Below, one piece after another: positions 26,176 to 36,143 of a stretch of 64,000 bases of DNA. The stretch's first letter is position 1. Every line of letters starts with the position of its first letter. Where the stretch lies: assembly GCF_000321045.1 (NCBI RefSeq), contig NZ_HE578948.1:165829-229828 (forward strand). The letters run 5' to 3'. The notes beneath the pieces were generated by a model. That model did not search any database, was not told where the DNA came from, and worked only from the letters and a program-made list of their open reading frames with translations. Source of the DNA: Phytobacter massiliensis JC163 (GTDB taxonomy: Bacteria; Pseudomonadota; Gammaproteobacteria; Enterobacterales; Enterobacteriaceae). Both the position numbers and the translations under genes were made by a program.

Positions 26176-28086
26176 TTACGCTTTCAGCAGCGTCAGTACT
26201 TCTTCTACGCTGGTGGTCTGCGCCAGGCGTTCGATGACGGTTTCATCATCCAGCGCGTTGGTCAGGCTGGTGATGACCTGGATGTGCTCGTTGTTACGGG
26301 CAGCAATACCGATAACCAGGCGGGCGATGTCATCCGGCTCTTCACCGAAACGGACGCCTTCCGGATACTGGCAGAAGACAACGCCGGTTTTCAGCACGCG
26401 ATCTTTCGCTTCAACGGTGCCGTGCGGCACGGCGATGGATTCGCCCAGATAGGTCGGGGTCAGCTTCTCACGCTCCAGCATCGCCTCCACGTATTCCGGC
26501 TGCACGTAGCCGCCTTTCACCAGTTGTTCACCGGCAAAGCGAATCGCCTCTTCTTTGTTGCTGGCTGTACGGCCCAGGAAGATATTCTCCGCGCCCAGTT
26601 TAAACAGATTGCTGTTGCTGGTATCGAAGCTGTCCTGCAGGCTGGTCTGCACTTTCGTGGTGTTATCCGCGTGGCGCTGTGCAGCCACCAGGCGCTCGGT
26701 CAGGTTACTGTACAGGCCGCTGTCCAGGAAGTTGGTCAGCGAAATGTGCTGTGCCTGCGGCGCCTGGCGCATTGCGCGCTCGGTCAGGTCGCGGTGTGTA
26801 ATGACCAGATCCACATCGGACGGCAGGCTGTTGATGGCGGTGTTGGTGACCGAAATATTGGTCAGACCGGCATCCTGCACTTTCTTACGCAGCACGCCCG
26901 CACCCATTGCGCTGGAGCCCATACCGGCGTCACAGGCAACGATGATTTTACGCACGTGGCTCAGGTCGTTGGTGACATCGCCAGCGGCCAGCGGGGTAGC
27001 CCCTTTGGACTGTGCTTTCATGTCCTGCATACGACGGGTAGCGGCTTCGATGTCATCATCTTCTTCTTTGACCTTGCTGGTTTTCAGCAGAATCGCAGAG
27101 ACCACGAAGGAAACAATCAGCGCCGCGAAGATAGCGACGATGTTAGCGAAGTACGCGCCTTTTGGCGTCATCGCCAGCACGGCCAGGATAGAACCCGGAG
27201 AAGCCGGGGAAACCAGACCGCCGTCCAGGATGTTCAGGGTGAACACGCCGGTCATACCGCCCAGGATAACCGCAATCAGCAGACGCGGGTTCATCAGCAC
27301 ATACGGGAAGTAGATTTCGTGGATACCACCCAGGAAGTGGATGATAGCCGCGCCGCCAGCAGACTGACGTGCGCTGCCGCGACCGAAGAACATGTACGCC
27401 AGCAGTACGCCCATACCCGGGCCTGGGTTAGCTTCAATCAGGAAGAAGATAGACTTGCCGAGATCGTGAGACTGCTGAATACCCAGCGGCGAGAAGATAC
27501 CGTGGTTAATGGCGTTGTTGAGGAACAGGATTTTTGCCGGTTCAACAAAGATGGACGCCAGCGGCAGCATATCATGGGCAACCATGAAGTTAACGCCAGC
27601 AGCCAGCAGTTTAGAGAGCACTTCAACCGCCGGGCCAATGCCGAGGAACGCCAGAATGGCGAGGATCATACCGATGATGCCAGCGGAGAAGTTATTCACC
27701 AGCATTTCGAAACCGGACTTGATCTTACCGTCTACGGCCGCGTCGAATTTTTTGATGCAGTAGCCGCCCAGCGGGCCGGCAATCATTGCGCCGAGGAACA
27801 TCGGCATGTCTGCGCCGACAATCACGCCCATCGTGGTGATAGCACCCACCACGCCGCCGCGATCGCCGCCTACCAGCCGACCACCGGTATAACCGATAAG
27901 CAGCGGCAGCAGATAGGTAATCATTGGGCCGACGAGCTTCGCCAGCGTTTCGTTAGGCAACCACCCTGTTGGAATAAACAATGCGGTAATGATACCCCAC
28001 GCGATAAACGCGCCGATATTTGGCATTACCATGTTGCTGAGGAATCGACCAAAGCTTTGCACCTTGATCTTGATATCGGATGACAT
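26176..28086 (-). CDS. mtlA: Mannitol-specific PTS enzyme IICBA
   Basis: The 636-aa protein (E. coli MtlA 637) imports and phosphorylates mannitol. Domain order is IIC membrane domain (residues 1-335, including GGIHEIYFPYVLMNP), IIB (about 375-470, phosphorylated Cys in IIVACDAGMGSSAMG) and IIA (about 490-636, phosphorylated His in SIAVPHGTVEA). The start MSSDIKIKVQSFGRFLS is preceded by AAGGGGTG. It is the first gene of mtlADR, under strong CRP control judging from the upstream sites. Confidence 0.97.
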   Translation of the reverse strand: MSSDIKIKVQSFGRFLSNMVMPNIGAFIAWGIITALFIPTGWLPNETLAKLVGPMITYLLPLLIGYTGGRLVGGDRGGVVGAITTMGVIVGADMPMFLGAMIAGPLGGYCIKKFDAAVDGKIKSGFEMLVNNFSAGIIGMILAILAFLGIGPAVEVLSKLLAAGVNFMVAHDMLPLASIFVEPAKILFLNNAINHGIFSPLGIQQSHDLGKSIFFLIEANPGPGMGVLLAYMFFGRGSARQSAGGAAIIHFLGGIHEIYFPYVLMNPRLLIAVILGGMTGVFTLNILDGGLVSPASPGSILAVLAMTPKGAYFANIVAIFAALIVSFVVSAILLKTSKVKEEDDDIEAATRRMQDMKAQSKGATPLAAGDVTNDLSHVRKIIVACDAGMGSSAMGAGVLRKKVQDAGLTNISVTNTAINSLPSDVDLVITHRDLTERAMRQAPQAQHISLTNFLDSGLYSNLTERLVAAQRHADNTTKVQTSLQDSFDTSNSNLFKLGAENIFLGRTASNKEEAIRFAGEQLVKGGYVQPEYVEAMLEREKLTPTYLGESIAVPHGTVEAKDRVLKTGVVFCQYPEGVRFGEEPDDIARLVIGIAARNNEHIQVITSLTNALDDETVIERLAQTTSVEEVLTLLKA

Positions 28087-28450
28087 AAAACACCCCTTCT
28101 TATGTTTGCTATCGCGCAGGCTGGAAGCCCGAGGTTTTGTTGTTAACGTGGCGGCAGAGGTAGCCGGACCCATGATCTGTGAAGCGAAATCTCGCACCGA
28201 ATCGGCCTGGTGTCCAGACAGCCTCCTTGAGTGTGATCCAAATCACGTTTACATAGGGGGTGGAGCATCAATAGTCGTGATGTTGATCACAAAATGCATG
28301 TGTAAAAAAAGAACAAGAGGCGAAAATGTCGCCAGTCAGACGGATAATTGTGATTAAAATCACGTTTTGAAGTGGCGTGTTTGTTATTCGTTTGTGATCT
28401 GCATCACAAGATATTTTCGCCAGGAGTTTTCCGAGTGTGATCTCCCGCAA
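28087..28450. promoter_or_regulatory. mtlA upstream region with multiple CRP sites
   Basis: The mtlA-yibF gap is 521 bases. It holds four good CRP sites of the form TGTGA-N6-TCACA: 28232-28247 (TCACG half), 28276-28291 (CGTGA half), 28349-28364 (TCACG half) and 28393-28408 (perfect). A weaker fifth lies near 28436. E. coli mtlA is also known for five CRP sites. Operators for other regulators are not resolved. The part next to yibF (28450-28607) shows nothing further that I can name. Confidence 0.85.
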
Positions 28451-28607
28451 GCTGTGATTTTGCGACCTGCACATTCTGTAACTCGCTTTCACTGCTCGGT
28501 AGAACTGACCTTATCCCGCTCGCTTTTCACATTTATGAAGGCTGTCGCGCACGATTTGTTGACTGTAGTTCATACTTAAGACTTTGTTGGCGAAAAAGGA
28601 CAAGGCA

Positions 28608-29216
28608 ATGAAACTGATCGGCAGCTACACCAGCCCTTTTGTACGCAAAATCTCGGTTATCCTGCTCGAAAAAGGCATCACCTTTGAATTTGTGAACGAG
28701 CAACCCTACAACGCCATTAACGGGGTGGCGCAGTACAACCCGCTGGGTAAAGTTCCCGCCCTGGTAACCGATGAGGGAGAGGTGTGGTACGACTCGCCAA
28801 TCATTGCCCAATATATTGACCTGCTGAATGCTGAGCCGCCGATGCTGCCTGCCGAACCGCGGGCGGCGCTGAAGATTCGCCAGATAGAAGCGCTGGCGGA
28901 CGGGATTATGGACGCCGCCCTGGTATCCGTGCGCGAGCAGGCGCGACCGGCCGCACAGCAGTCCGAAACGGAGCTGCTGCGCCAGCGTGAAAAGATCAGC
29001 CGTGGCCTGGATACCTTAGAAAGCTATTTTAGTGACGGTACGTTACATATAGATGAAATGAATCTGGCGACCGTTGCCATTGCCTGTGCGATTAGCTATC
29101 TCAACTTCCGCCGCGTCTCGCCGGGCTGGTGCGTTGACAGACCGCAGCTGGTGAAAATGGTGGAAAACCTCTTCCAGCGCGAAAGCTTCGCCCGCACCGA
29201 GCCGCCAAAGGATTGA
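28608..29216 (+). CDS. yibF: Glutathione S-transferase-like protein YibF
   Basis: The 202-aa protein has an N-terminal thioredoxin-fold GST domain (residues 1-78; [19 protein letters not shown], and [10 protein letters not shown] for glutathione binding) and a C-terminal helical domain. It is close to E. coli YibF, which binds glutathione but has weak activity and no known substrate. ACAAGGCA precedes the ATG. It lies upstream of selA on the same strand, as in E. coli. Confidence 0.9.
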   Translation: MKLIGSYTSPFVRKISVILLEKGITFEFVNEQPYNAINGVAQYNPLGKVPALVTDEGEVWYDSPIIAQYIDLLNAEPPMLPAEPRAALKIRQIEALADGIMDAALVSVREQARPAAQQSETELLRQREKISRGLDTLESYFSDGTLHIDEMNLATVAIACAISYLNFRRVSPGWCVDRPQLVKMVENLFQRESFARTEPPKD

Positions 29217-29310
29217 CGCCTGTTATGACAGTCTGAGGCAAGTCGCTGTACAATCCCTTCATGTCGACCCCTCTCCCGTCGGGAGGGGCAATCCTCAGCC
29301 AGGCTCGCTC

Positions 29311-30699
29311 ATGACAACGGAAAATCACCCGCTTTACAGCCAGATCCCCGCAACCGATCGCCTGCTTCGTGACGAAGCGTTCGAACCCTTACTGACGCAA
29401 TTTGGGCATCAGCGTGTCGCCCGCACGCTGCGGCAACTCCAGTCGCGCGCGCGCGAGGCCATTCGCCAGCAGCAGGCGCTGCCCGGCTGGTGCGAGGACT
29501 GGGCGCAGGCGGCCTGGCAGCAGCTTGACGGTGAAAACGCCAGCGCGCTGCGCGCGGTGTTTAACCTGACGGGGACGGTGCTGCACACCAATCTGGGCCG
29601 GGCGTTACAGGCAGAGGCGGCCGTTGAGGCGGTCACGCAGGCGATGCGCTCCCCGGTGACGCTTGAGTATTCGCTGGACGATGCCGGACGGGGCCACCGC
29701 GATCGGGCGCTGGCTGACCTCCTGTGCCGACTGACCGGGGCGGAGGACGCCTGTATCGTCAATAACAACGCGGCGGCCGTTCTGCTGATGCTGGCGGCGA
29801 CCGCCAGCGGTAAAGAGGTCGTGGTCTCTCGCGGCGAGCTGGTGGAGATTGGCGGCGCGTTCCGCATTCCCGATGTAATGCGCCAGGCGGGCTGTACGCT
29901 ATGCGAGGTCGGCACCACTAACCGCACCCACGAGAAAGATTATCGCCAGGCGGTGAATGACAATACCGCCCTGCTGATGAAAGTCCACGCCAGCAATTAC
30001 CATATTGAAGGCTTTACCACGGCGGTAGAGGCGGCGGCGCTGGCGGCGCTGGGCGACGAACTCAACGTGCCGGTAATCGCCGACCTGGGCAGCGGCTCGC
30101 TCGTCGATTTAAGCCTGTATGGCCTGCCGAAAGAGCCGCTGGTGCAGGAGATGATCGCCGCAGGCGTCAGCCTGGTAAGCTTTTCCGGGGATAAACTTCT
30201 CGGCGGCCCGCAGGCGGGGATCATCGTCGGTAAAAAAGCGCTGATTGCGCAACTGCAGCAGCATCCGCTGAAGCGGGCATTGCGCGCCGATAAAATGACG
30301 CTGGCGGCGCTGGAGGCGACGTTGCGCCTCTATCTGCACCCGGAGAAATTACGGGAGAACCTGCCGACCCTGCGGTTGCTCACCCGTCCGCAGGCAGAGA
30401 TTTACCAGCAGGCGCAGCGGCTGCAAAGCCTGCTGGCGCCCCATTACGAGGCGTACAGCGTGCAGGTTGAGACGTGCCTGTCGCAGATCGGCAGCGGCTC
30501 GCTGCCCGTGGAGCGTCTGCCGAGCGCAGCCTTAACGTTCACGCCCCGTGACGGCAGCGGCAGCCTGCTGCACGCGCTGGCCGATCGCTGGCGCAACCTG
30601 CCGGAGCCGGTAATCGGGCGTATCGGTGATGGACGCCTGTGGCTTGATTTACGCTGCCTTGAGAATGAATCCCGCTTTCTGGAGATGCTGTTGAAATGA
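29311..30699 (+). CDS. selA: L-seryl-tRNA(Sec) selenium transferase
   Basis: The 462-aa PLP enzyme (E. coli SelA 463) converts seryl-tRNA(Sec) to selenocysteyl-tRNA(Sec) with selenophosphate. The PLP lysine is Lys295 in [14 protein letters not shown], the same number as in E. coli. selB overlaps its end by 4 bases (ATGA). Together they imply that the organism makes selenoproteins such as formate dehydrogenases; selC is not in this window. Confidence 0.96.
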   Translation: MTTENHPLYSQIPATDRLLRDEAFEPLLTQFGHQRVARTLRQLQSRAREAIRQQQALPGWCEDWAQAAWQQLDGENASALRAVFNLTGTVLHTNLGRALQAEAAVEAVTQAMRSPVTLEYSLDDAGRGHRDRALADLLCRLTGAEDACIVNNNAAAVLLMLAATASGKEVVVSRGELVEIGGAFRIPDVMRQAGCTLCEVGTTNRTHEKDYRQAVNDNTALLMKVHASNYHIEGFTTAVEAAALAALGDELNVPVIADLGSGSLVDLSLYGLPKEPLVQEMIAAGVSLVSFSGDKLLGGPQAGIIVGKKALIAQLQQHPLKRALRADKMTLAALEATLRLYLHPEKLRENLPTLRLLTRPQAEIYQQAQRLQSLLAPHYEAYSVQVETCLSQIGSGSLPVERLPSAALTFTPRDGSGSLLHALADRWRNLPEPVIGRIGDGRLWLDLRCLENESRFLEMLLK

Positions 30700-32546
30700 T
30701 TATCGCCACCGCCGGGCACGTCGACCACGGCAAAACAACGCTATTACAGGCCATCACCGGCGTGAATGCCGATCGGTTGCCGGAAGAGAAAGCGCGCGGC
30801 ATGACCATCGATCTGGGCTACGCCTACTGGCCGCAGCCGGATGGCCGCGTGCCGGGCTTTATCGACGTGCCGGGGCATGAGAAGTTTCTCTCCAATATGC
30901 TGGCCGGGGTGGGCGGTATCGACCACGCGCTGCTGGTCGTGGCCTGCGACGATGGCGTGATGGCCCAGACCCGCGAACATCTGGCGATCTTACAGCTGAC
31001 CGGGAACCCCTCGCTCACCGTCGCCCTGACCAAAGCAGACCGGGTGGACGCGGCCAGAATTGAAGAGGTTAGCGACGAGGTTCGGCAGGTGCTGCGGTCG
31101 TTTGGTTATCCGCAGGCGGCGATGTTCGTCACCGCAGCGACCCAACAGCGCGGCATTGATGAACTGCGTGCCCATCTGCTGCAACTGCCTGAACGGTCGT
31201 ACCCACAGCACCAGCGTTTTCGGCTGGCGCTGGATCGTGCCTTCACCGTAAAAGGCGCGGGGCTGGTGGTCACCGGCACTGCGCTGTCGGGCGAGGTGCG
31301 CGTGGGCGACACGCTCTGGCTGACGGGGGGCGATAAGCCCGTGCGCGTGCGTGGGCTGCACGCGCAGAATCAGCCGGTAGAGCAGGCGCACGCCGGGCAG
31401 CGTATTGCGCTCAATATTGTCGGCGATGCGCAAAAAGCGTCGCTGAGCCGTGGCGACTGGCTGCTGTCGGAGAAGCCCCCTGCGCCGTGCGAACGGGTTA
31501 TCGTGGCGCTGCAAACCCATACGCCTCTGACCCAGTGGCAGCCGCTGCATATTCACCACGCCGCCCGTCATATTACCGGGCGTGTTTCGCTGCTGGATAA
31601 CGGCCTGGCGGAGCTGGTGCTGGATACGCCGTTGTGGCTGGCGGACAACGACAGGCTGGTGCTGCGCGATATCTCCGCCCGCGAAACGCTGGCCGGGGCG
31701 CGCGTAGTGACCCTTAACCCACCCCGGCGCGGAAAGCGTAAGCCGGAATATCAGCAGTGGCTGGCGACGCTAAACGCCGCAGAAGACGATGCGCAGGCGC
31801 TGGGGGTACATCTTGCGCGCGGAGCGGTACATCTGCCGGAGTTTGCGTGGGCGCGGCAACGCAATGACGCCGGGCTTGCGCAGCTGCTGACGAACCCGGG
31901 TTTTATTCGTGCCGGGGATAATGTGCTAAACGCCCCGGTGGCGGCAGAGTGGCAGCGCAAGCTGCTGGCGACGCTGGGCCGCTATCACGAGCAGCACGCG
32001 GACGAGCCGGGCCCAGGGCGCGAGCGGCTGCGGCGCATGGCCTTGCCGACAGAAGACGAGGGGCTGGTGCTGACGCTGATTGAGCGGATGCGTACCGACG
32101 GCGTGATTCAGAGCCACCACGGCTGGCTGCATTTGCCGGAACACAAGGCCGGGTTTACCGGGGAGCAGGCGGCTATCTGGCAACGCGCTGCGCCGCTGTT
32201 TGGCGATGAGCCCTGGTGGGTGCGGGACCTGGCGCGGGAAACCGCCACCGACGAGCAGACGATGCGCGCAGTGTTACGCCAGGCAGCGCAGCAGGGGCTG
32301 ATAACGGCGATCGTTAAAGATCGCTATTACCGCAACGATCGGATTGTCGCTTTCGCCAGTATGATCCGCTATCGCGATGAAGCCGCGGGATCGACCAGTG
32401 CGGCGGATTTCCGCGATAACCTTAACATCGGGCGCAAGCTGGCGATTCAGATTCTGGAGTATTTTGACCGGACTGGCTTTACCCGCCGTCGCGGTAATGA
32501 CCATATTCTGCGTGATAAGGCGCTGTTCAGTAAAAACGAAGCGTAA
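30696..32546 (+). CDS. selB: Selenocysteine-specific elongation factor
   Basis: The 616-aa protein carries an N-terminal GTPase domain (GHVDHGKTT at residues 7-15, DVPGHEKF at about 57-64) and EF-Tu-like domains 2-3. Four C-terminal winged helices (about residues 380-616) bind the SECIS hairpin in the messenger. It delivers selenocysteyl-tRNA to in-frame UGA codons. It overlaps selA by 4 bases. Confidence 0.96.
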   Translation: MIIATAGHVDHGKTTLLQAITGVNADRLPEEKARGMTIDLGYAYWPQPDGRVPGFIDVPGHEKFLSNMLAGVGGIDHALLVVACDDGVMAQTREHLAILQLTGNPSLTVALTKADRVDAARIEEVSDEVRQVLRSFGYPQAAMFVTAATQQRGIDELRAHLLQLPERSYPQHQRFRLALDRAFTVKGAGLVVTGTALSGEVRVGDTLWLTGGDKPVRVRGLHAQNQPVEQAHAGQRIALNIVGDAQKASLSRGDWLLSEKPPAPCERVIVALQTHTPLTQWQPLHIHHAARHITGRVSLLDNGLAELVLDTPLWLADNDRLVLRDISARETLAGARVVTLNPPRRGKRKPEYQQWLATLNAAEDDAQALGVHLARGAVHLPEFAWARQRNDAGLAQLLTNPGFIRAGDNVLNAPVAAEWQRKLLATLGRYHEQHADEPGPGRERLRRMALPTEDEGLVLTLIERMRTDGVIQSHHGWLHLPEHKAGFTGEQAAIWQRAAPLFGDEPWWVRDLARETATDEQTMRAVLRQAAQQGLITAIVKDRYYRNDRIVAFASMIRYRDEAAGSTSAADFRDNLNIGRKLAIQILEYFDRTGFTRRRGNDHILRDKALFSKNEA

Positions 32547-32553
32547 CCCGGCA

Positions 32554-32572
32554 GGCGGCGTATCGCGCCGCC
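32554..32572. terminator. Hairpin between convergent selB and ROK kinase
   Basis: GGCGGCG and CGCCGCC pair perfectly around TATCG in the 35-base gap between the two convergent genes. There is no T run. Confidence 0.5.
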
Positions 32573-32581
32573 GCCCGTTCG

Positions 32582-33469
32582 TTACTGTTTAGCCAGCTTG
32601 CGCTTTGCCAGCCATACCGCGCCCAGGCGGCCCGCCTGGTTACCCAGTTCGCACGGGTAGAGAGGCACTTTCAGGGCATCCCACAGTTCGAACGTCTGCA
32701 GATGGCGCTCCAGCAGCGGGTAGAGCTTGTCGTTTTCGCTAACGCCGCCGCCAATCAGCAGCACCTGCGGGTCGAACATCGAGATCACGCTGTAGATGCC
32801 GCGCGCCAGAAAACGCGCCCAGTCGTTCACCGCCTCGCGCAGGTGCACATCGCTGTCCATCTTCTCGAAAATCTCTTTGCCGTGCGGCATCTCATCTTCC
32901 GGTACGCCCAGCGCTTTGCGGCAGGCTTCCATCAGCCCGCTGGCGGAGGCCACCTCATGCATACACTCGCCGCCGTTGCCGACCGGAATCACGCCAAACT
33001 CACCGGCGCGGAAATGGGCGCCGCGATAGAGGTCGCGGTCAACAATGATGCCCCCGCCAATACCGGTTCCCACCGTTATGCAGACCAGGCTGTCAAACTT
33101 CTGCCCGGCGCCGCGCCACTGCTCGCCCAGGGCAGCGCAGTTGGCGTCGTTTTCCACAATGAGCGGCAGGTCGGTGAGCTCGCCAAACAGTTCAAGCAGG
33201 TTTTCACCGTCGAGAAAATCCACCGCGCCCGCTTTCGCCGCAAGCCCGGTGTGCGGATTGATATGGCCGGGAAAGCTCACCCCGATACCCGCAATATCAT
33301 GCTCGCGCTGGCAATGCTCAACCGCTTCCCGCCACTTCTGTTTAAACGTGTCGGCATCTTCCGGCGTGTCGTACTCTTCGCTAAATAGCTCTTCGCCCTC
33401 TCCGGTTATCACACCATATTTAATGTGGGTGCCGCCCACATCGAAGCCGATAAATCGTTGCATAGTCAC
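32582..33469 (-). CDS. ROK-family sugar kinase
   Basis: The 295-aa protein has the ROK actin-like fold motifs: ATP-phosphate motif DVGGTHIKYGV (residues 9-19), ENDANCAALGEQW (about 110-122) and GTGIGGGI (about 134-141). The zinc motif common in ROK kinases (CxCGxxGCxE) is missing; at that place only GNGGECMHE with one cysteine is found. The sugar is unknown. A better start may be Met3 (MQRFIGFDVGG, 33463). It stands where E. coli has yiaY/aldB, convergent with selB. Confidence 0.8.
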   Translation of the reverse strand: MTMQRFIGFDVGGTHIKYGVITGEGEELFSEEYDTPEDADTFKQKWREAVEHCQREHDIAGIGVSFPGHINPHTGLAAKAGAVDFLDGENLLELFGELTDLPLIVENDANCAALGEQWRGAGQKFDSLVCITVGTGIGGGIIVDRDLYRGAHFRAGEFGVIPVGNGGECMHEVASASGLMEACRKALGVPEDEMPHGKEIFEKMDSDVHLREAVNDWARFLARGIYSVISMFDPQVLLIGGGVSENDKLYPLLERHLQTFELWDALKVPLYPCELGNQAGRLGAVWLAKRKLAKQ

Positions 33470-33715
33470 TCCGTGAGTGTGCCGTGAATGCTTTTAAGTA
33501 TGGCTAAAGCCAGCCGGAAAACTGTAAAGGAAGGTAATGGTTGCTGTGGGTTACATTCTTTAGCGTCGCCAACAGCAGAAGGCTATATGGAAATTTACGA
33601 GCCGCTTTCCAGAGAAAGGTTTCTGTCGATGACGTTTATCCACTGCTGCGTTAGTGTGATCTGCACGGAGTTTAAGGTGTGTGCAGTGTGTATAATATGC
33701 GGTGGAGAGAGGGAT

Positions 33716-33901
33716 GTGACCAGTGCTGAGGTGATAGCAATACTAAAAAAACATGGATGGGTTCTTATAAGAATAAAGGGGAGCCACCATCAGTTCATTC
33801 ATTCGCAACGGCGTGCTCTGGTGACGGTACCTCACCCCCGGAAAGATATTAAGACCGGGACACTGGCGCAAATCTGGCGGCAGGCAGGTTTTAAACCTTA
33901 A
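33716..33901 (+). CDS. hicA: HicA mRNA interferase toxin
   Basis: The 61-aa protein starts at GTG 33716 (the overlapping ATG at 33714 runs straight into TGA). The double-stranded-RNA-binding-like HicA fold is recognisable, with the catalytic histidine in IKGSHHQF (His24) and the PHPRKDIKTGTLAQIWRQAG tail. GGAGAG lies upstream, and a TATAAT at 33691-33696 could be its -10. hicB follows after 15 bases. HicA cleaves messenger RNA when not held by HicB. Confidence 0.88.
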   Translation: MTSAEVIAILKKHGWVLIRIKGSHHQFIHSQRRALVTVPHPRKDIKTGTLAQIWRQAGFKP

Positions 33902-33916
33902 CAATCAGGAGATGAC

Positions 33917-34324
33917 ATGTTCTATCCGGCCTATATTCATTCTGATGCCGACGGCAGTGCCAGCGGTTTTTTCCCCGATGTGGCGGGTTGCTTTTTTGCG
34001 GGCGATAATCTTAACGAAGCCTTTGAGGATGCCCGAAGCGCACTTACCTTCCACTTTGAAACGCTGTGTGAGCTGGGAGAAACATTGCCGACAGCAAGCC
34101 CTGTAGAACATCATTTACAGCAGCAACCGGAAGACTTCATCGGCGGACAGTGGTTGCTGGTTGATATCAATATGAATCAATTTGATGGCAGGGCTGAACG
34201 CATCAATATTACGCTCCCCCGACGCCTGCTGAGCAAAATTGATGGCTTCGTACGCGACAATCCGCAATTCAATAATCGCAGCGCTTTTTTGGCCGAAGCG
34301 GCAAGACGTATTTTGCATGGTTAG
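33917..34324 (+). CDS. hicB: HicB antitoxin
   Basis: The 135-aa protein has an N-terminal partly degraded RNase-H fold (FYPAYIHSDADGSASGFFPDVAGCF, residues 2-60) that binds HicA. Its C-terminal ribbon-helix-helix-like domain (RINITLPRRLLSKIDGFV, about residues 95-135) binds the operator, so HicAB represses itself. CAGGAG precedes the ATG. Size and order (toxin first) are those of classic HicAB pairs. Confidence 0.88.
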   Translation: MFYPAYIHSDADGSASGFFPDVAGCFFAGDNLNEAFEDARSALTFHFETLCELGETLPTASPVEHHLQQQPEDFIGGQWLLVDINMNQFDGRAERINITLPRRLLSKIDGFVRDNPQFNNRSAFLAEAARRILHG

Positions 34325-34408
34325 ATGCCTCCGCATAAAGCGGCGTGCCGCATGCGGGCTGCGTCTTCTTCCATCGTCTACACTTAATGAAAACGACAGG
34401 AGGAAGCA

Positions 34409-34618
34409 ATGTCCGACAAAACCAACAACACGCGACGTCATCACGAGGGCGAAGTCAGCAAGGGGCTGCCTGAGGCGGCACCGAACGCCGGTAATGCCTA
34501 TGAAGAGGATGAACAGCAGATGAAAGATGTGAAAGATGCGCCGAACGAGCAGGGTGAGATCCCCCGTAAGCGCGATGACAGCAAAGACGATAAAAAAGAC
34601 CCCTTCAAAGCCAGCTAA
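34409..34618 (+). CDS. Small charged, probably disordered protein
   Basis: The 69-aa protein is built almost only of charged and polar residues (GEVSKGLPEAAPNAGNAYEE, then KRDDSKDDKKDPFKAS). It has no cysteine, tryptophan or hydrophobic core, so it is likely unfolded in isolation. A strong ribosome site (GACAGGAGGAAG) supports it as a real gene. It lies between hicB and dbpA on the same strand. I do not recognise the family; a stress- or desiccation-type hydrophilic protein would be a guess. Confidence 0.65.
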   Translation: MSDKTNNTRRHHEGEVSKGLPEAAPNAGNAYEEDEQQMKDVKDAPNEQGEIPRKRDDSKDDKKDPFKAS

Positions 34619-34703
34619 TCCGACGGCCTGTGATGCGGGCTGCGATGACCGCGCGCCCGCACTCTGCTAGCATAGCGTCCTGCTTCTATTCTGAGAGAAC
34701 GTC

Positions 34704-36077
34704 GTGACCGCCTTTTCAACCTTAAATGCTCTGCCCCCTGAACTCCTCGCTAACCTTGACGAGCTGGGTTACCACTCCATGACCCCGGTCCAGGCGGCGG
34801 CATTGCCGGTGATTCTGGAAGGGAAAGACGTACGCGTACAGGCCCAGACCGGCAGCGGTAAAACGGCCGCCTTTGGCCTTGGCCTGTTGCAGCATATTGA
34901 TGCCAGCCAGTTTGTTACCCAGTCGCTGGTACTGTGCCCGACGCGCGAGCTTGCCGACCAGGTGGCGAAAGAGCTGCGCCGGCTGGCGCGTTATCTGCCG
35001 AACATTAAGATTCTGACGCTGTGCGGCGGGGTGCCGTTTGGCGCGCAGCGCGATTCGCTCCAGCATGCGCCGCATATTATCGTCGCCACGCCGGGCCGTC
35101 TGCTCGACCATCTGCAAAAGGCTACGGTGACGCTTGCGGCACTGAAAACGCTGGTGCTGGATGAGGCCGATCGCATGCTTGATATGGGCTTTAGCGATGC
35201 CATCGAAGAGATTCTGCGCCATGCGCCTGCGGGCCGTCAGACGCTGCTTTTTTCCGCCACATGGCCTGCGGCTATTGCGGCAATCAGTACCCGTTTTCAG
35301 CGCGAACCGCTTACCATTGAAATCGACGCCGTCGAGGCGCTGCCCGCGGTAGAGCAGCGGTTCTATGAAGTCTCGCGCCGCGAGAAAATCCCCCTGCTGC
35401 TCAGCCTGTTGAGCAAGCACCAGCCCGCTTCCTGCGTGGTCTTCTGTAATACGAAGAAAGATTGCCAGGAGGTGTGCGACGCCCTCAATGAACGTCACCA
35501 GAGCGCGCTGGCGCTGCATGGCGATATGGAGCAGCGCGACCGCGACCAGACGCTGGTGCGTTTTGCCAACGGCAGCAGCCGTGTGCTGGTGGCGACCGAT
35601 GTCGCCGCCCGCGGGCTGGACATCAAAGCGCTGGAGATGGTGATTAACTACGAACTCTCCTGGGACCCGGAGGTGCATGTACACCGTATCGGGCGCACCG
35701 CCCGCGCCGGGCAGAGCGGGCTGGCCATCAGCCTGTGCGCGCCGGAAGAGGCGCAGCGCGCCGCTATCCTTGGCGAGATGCTGGCGATTTCGCTGGACTG
35801 GCAAAGCCCGGTTATCAGCACCAGCATTAAACCGCTGGAGGCAGAGATGGCAACTCTGTGCATCGACGGCGGTAAAAAAGCCAAAATGCGCCCGGGCGAT
35901 ATTCTTGGCGCGCTGACGGGCGATATTGGCCTTGCGGGAGCGGACATCGGCAAAATCGATATGCACCCGATGCACGCCTATGTAGCGGTGCGCCAGTCGG
36001 TGGCGCGCCACGCCTGGAAACAGCTCCAGCAGGGTAAAATCAAAGGCAAAACCTGCCGGGTACGTTTACTGAAATAA
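34704..36077 (+). CDS. dbpA: ATP-dependent RNA helicase DbpA
   Basis: The 457-aa protein starts at GTG and is highly similar to E. coli DbpA (457 aa). DEAD-box motifs are in order: Q motif (MTPVQAAALP), motif I AQTGSGKTA, PTRELA, motif II DEAD, SAT, ATDVAARGLDI and HRIGRTAR. A C-terminal RNA-binding domain (about residues 380-457) recognises hairpin 92 of 23S rRNA. It assists late assembly of the large ribosomal subunit. In E. coli the gene is in a quite different chromosomal region, so its place here is notable. Confidence 0.95.
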   Translation: MTAFSTLNALPPELLANLDELGYHSMTPVQAAALPVILEGKDVRVQAQTGSGKTAAFGLGLLQHIDASQFVTQSLVLCPTRELADQVAKELRRLARYLPNIKILTLCGGVPFGAQRDSLQHAPHIIVATPGRLLDHLQKATVTLAALKTLVLDEADRMLDMGFSDAIEEILRHAPAGRQTLLFSATWPAAIAAISTRFQREPLTIEIDAVEALPAVEQRFYEVSRREKIPLLLSLLSKHQPASCVVFCNTKKDCQEVCDALNERHQSALALHGDMEQRDRDQTLVRFANGSSRVLVATDVAARGLDIKALEMVINYELSWDPEVHVHRIGRTARAGQSGLAISLCAPEEAQRAAILGEMLAISLDWQSPVISTSIKPLEAEMATLCIDGGKKAKMRPGDILGALTGDIGLAGADIGKIDMHPMHAYVAVRQSVARHAWKQLQQGKIKGKTCRVRLLK

Positions 36078-36143
36078 TGGCCTGAGCGATGATGGCTTGC
36101 AGGCCATCGCCGCGGCGGGAAAGCGTATTTTAACCCGGGGAAT

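Noticed and set aside
26284-28083. Long open frame (599 codons) on the plus strand opposite mtlA
   Set aside because: It lies wholly antisense to mtlA, is rich in His/Arg/Gln as expected from the reverse of a membrane-protein gene, and resembles no family. It is a shadow of high-GC codon use.
29271-29290. CCTCTCCCG/CGGGAGGGG hairpin between yibF and selA as a terminator
   Set aside because: No T run and it lies just before selA; the same short motif recurs in other gaps as a dispersed palindrome, so terminator function is not supported.
34722-36011. 429-codon open frame opposite dbpA
   Set aside because: Antisense to a full-length, well-recognised DEAD-box helicase; no ribosome site and no recognisable domain.
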